Source: Sclerodactyla briareus
Taxonomy: Eukaryota > Echinodermata > Holothuroidea > Dendrochirotida > Sclerodactylidae
NCBI GenBank assembly: GCA_026419785.1
Contig: JAODTK010004265.1
Coordinates: forward strand, 1 to 64,000
Direction of reading: 5' to 3'
Length of the DNA: 64,000 nucleotides
The notes beneath the pieces were generated by a model. The model did no database searches, was not told the origin of the DNA, and saw nothing but the letters and a program-made list of their open reading frames with translations. The position numbers and the translations under genes were made by a program. This document shows positions 62,951-64,000 of this stretch, piece by piece; within the stretch, counting starts at the first letter, position 1; each line of letters opens with the position of its first letter.

Positions 62951-64000
62951 GTAAGTCCCATCATGCTTTTTGCAACGTTCCTGAGCACCTGTCTGTGCTC
63001 ATAAAACCTCTCATTTTTCTCAGTGTGAATTTGTGGCAATGGGTAAAGAAGCCTCTCACTATGGTATGTGTGCACATGCTCCCACTGACACAGCTCAGAG
63101 TTACAGATGAGATCCCCCCCGAGCTCTACATTATGGCCTATTCTCAATCTGTCACCACTCTTTGAGACGCAACCAGTTATCTCATCTTGGTGTATGTTTA
63201 TCGTTGATAAGATGTGGGGGGGGGGAGAATCTGTGATGGTAGTTCTGTGATGGTAGAGGTGTATTCCGTTAGGGGAGCTTCGCTAGACTGCTTGCACAAT
63301 GTACGGTGCAACATCCGAGCGGCCAGTGTCCCCTGTGACTTTGACCCCTAACGTCACGTGATCTTATTAACTGTAACCGTGGACCAGCTTTATCGTGGTG
63401 ACGACAATGAAAACATTGACCATATTTTATTCATTACTCACCTTGGGCTCCAAATGACCTAATATGTCTCCACGGTGATTCAACAGAACTCTTCCCAGCA
63501 ACGTGGCATATGCGATGTTCTTGGCTGCATCTTTCATTTCATGCAATGTCACTCAACGGACAATGTTTCATGTTTTGCTCCGTAGGCATGTGCTACACTG
63601 ACAGAACTACCTGTTTCCAAAGACTGATAGTTTTATTAGGTGATGTGATGGTGTTTAATGACTTGGTAGTCATTCAGTCATTGACCTATGACTCTATTCC
63701 CTTGAGGAAACTGAGAGAGTGTGGTGTTGACACTACGATCATCAACTGTTTACCAGTTACCATACATAGTGTTTTGACTTGCTGTATTACACATTCATTC
63801 GTTGGTCTGCCAAAAGACACAGCAATAAACTTGGGAAGAATCCAGAAGTCTGTTGACTGCTACATCAGCCGTGATCTCCCTTTACTTGACTCATAAGTAA
63901 ATAAAAAGGGATGCCACTTGCCCCCCCCCCCCACACCCTCAACTGGTTCTAGGATACAGGTGCCAATTTCCAGAACAAATTGATTCTTAGAGGCAAGTGT
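62951..64000. other. Following intron: no recognised feature
   Basis: The next expected INTS1 segment (family 'FDPSASLDFLWACIHVPRIW') is not present before the window ends. A 128-codon plus-strand frame at 63510-63896 is the longest here but has no recognisable domain, and no splice or UTR context supports it. G- and C-runs lie at 63213-63222 and 63920-63932. Confidence 0.4.

Noticed and set aside
61642-61714. Functional tRNA-Thr gene on the minus strand
   Set aside because: A and B boxes are present, but the acceptor stem cannot pair and the same body recurs at 47815, so it is a SINE head.
63510-63896. 128-codon plus-strand open frame near the right end
   Set aside because: No recognisable domain, rich in Cys/Leu/Thr as expected from chance frames in this composition, and it lies where an INTS1 intron is expected.

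Overview
This is animal nuclear DNA: one long, intron-rich, transposon-dense locus. Its only recognisable protein gene is a plus-strand INTS1 gene (Integrator complex subunit 1), identified by reading short conserved exon translations in order along the window. The start codon is at 4551 and the last recognised exon ends at 62950. By alignment from memory with the ~2,190-residue vertebrate protein, that exon lies around residue 1,500, so the 3' third of the gene is outside the window. The long introns, the many diverged hAT-like, foldback, SINE and LINE remnants, and the sequence style suggest a marine invertebrate, perhaps a deuterostome such as an echinoderm. That taxonomic guess is weak.

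Layout. 1-4550: 5' flank with a minus-strand copy of a ~120-bp-period dispersed repeat, a LINE reverse-transcriptase tail and a small GC-rich hAT-like MITE. 4551-13225: exons 1-4, with a hAT-like element nested in a larger dispersed repeat in intron 1. 13226-30996: exons through the Pol II-binding region, with a 65-bp minisatellite that duplicates a 5' splice site, a 2-kb hAT-like element with a near-perfect 8-bp target duplication, and a decoy tandem copy of an exon head. 30997-41111: a five-copy 352-bp tandem array, a palindromic MITE and several short exons. 41112-55110: the densest exon series. 55111-64000: three or four weaker exons, 20-bp satellites, a tRNA-Thr-derived SINE and one strong exon at 62781-62950.

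The splice sites are nearly all GT-AG and adjacent exons often join in phase, yet most exons need one or more single-base frame corrections to read as INTS1. Two tandem arrays are ragged by single bases in the same way, while the 65-bp array is clean. A scaffold with locally poor consensus (long-read gap filling) over a real gene explains this best. An unprocessed pseudogene is the main alternative.

No second protein gene, RNA gene, CRISPR array or microbial feature was found. Outside the INTS1 exons the longest open frames (up to 128-158 codons) show no family resemblance and are treated as chance.
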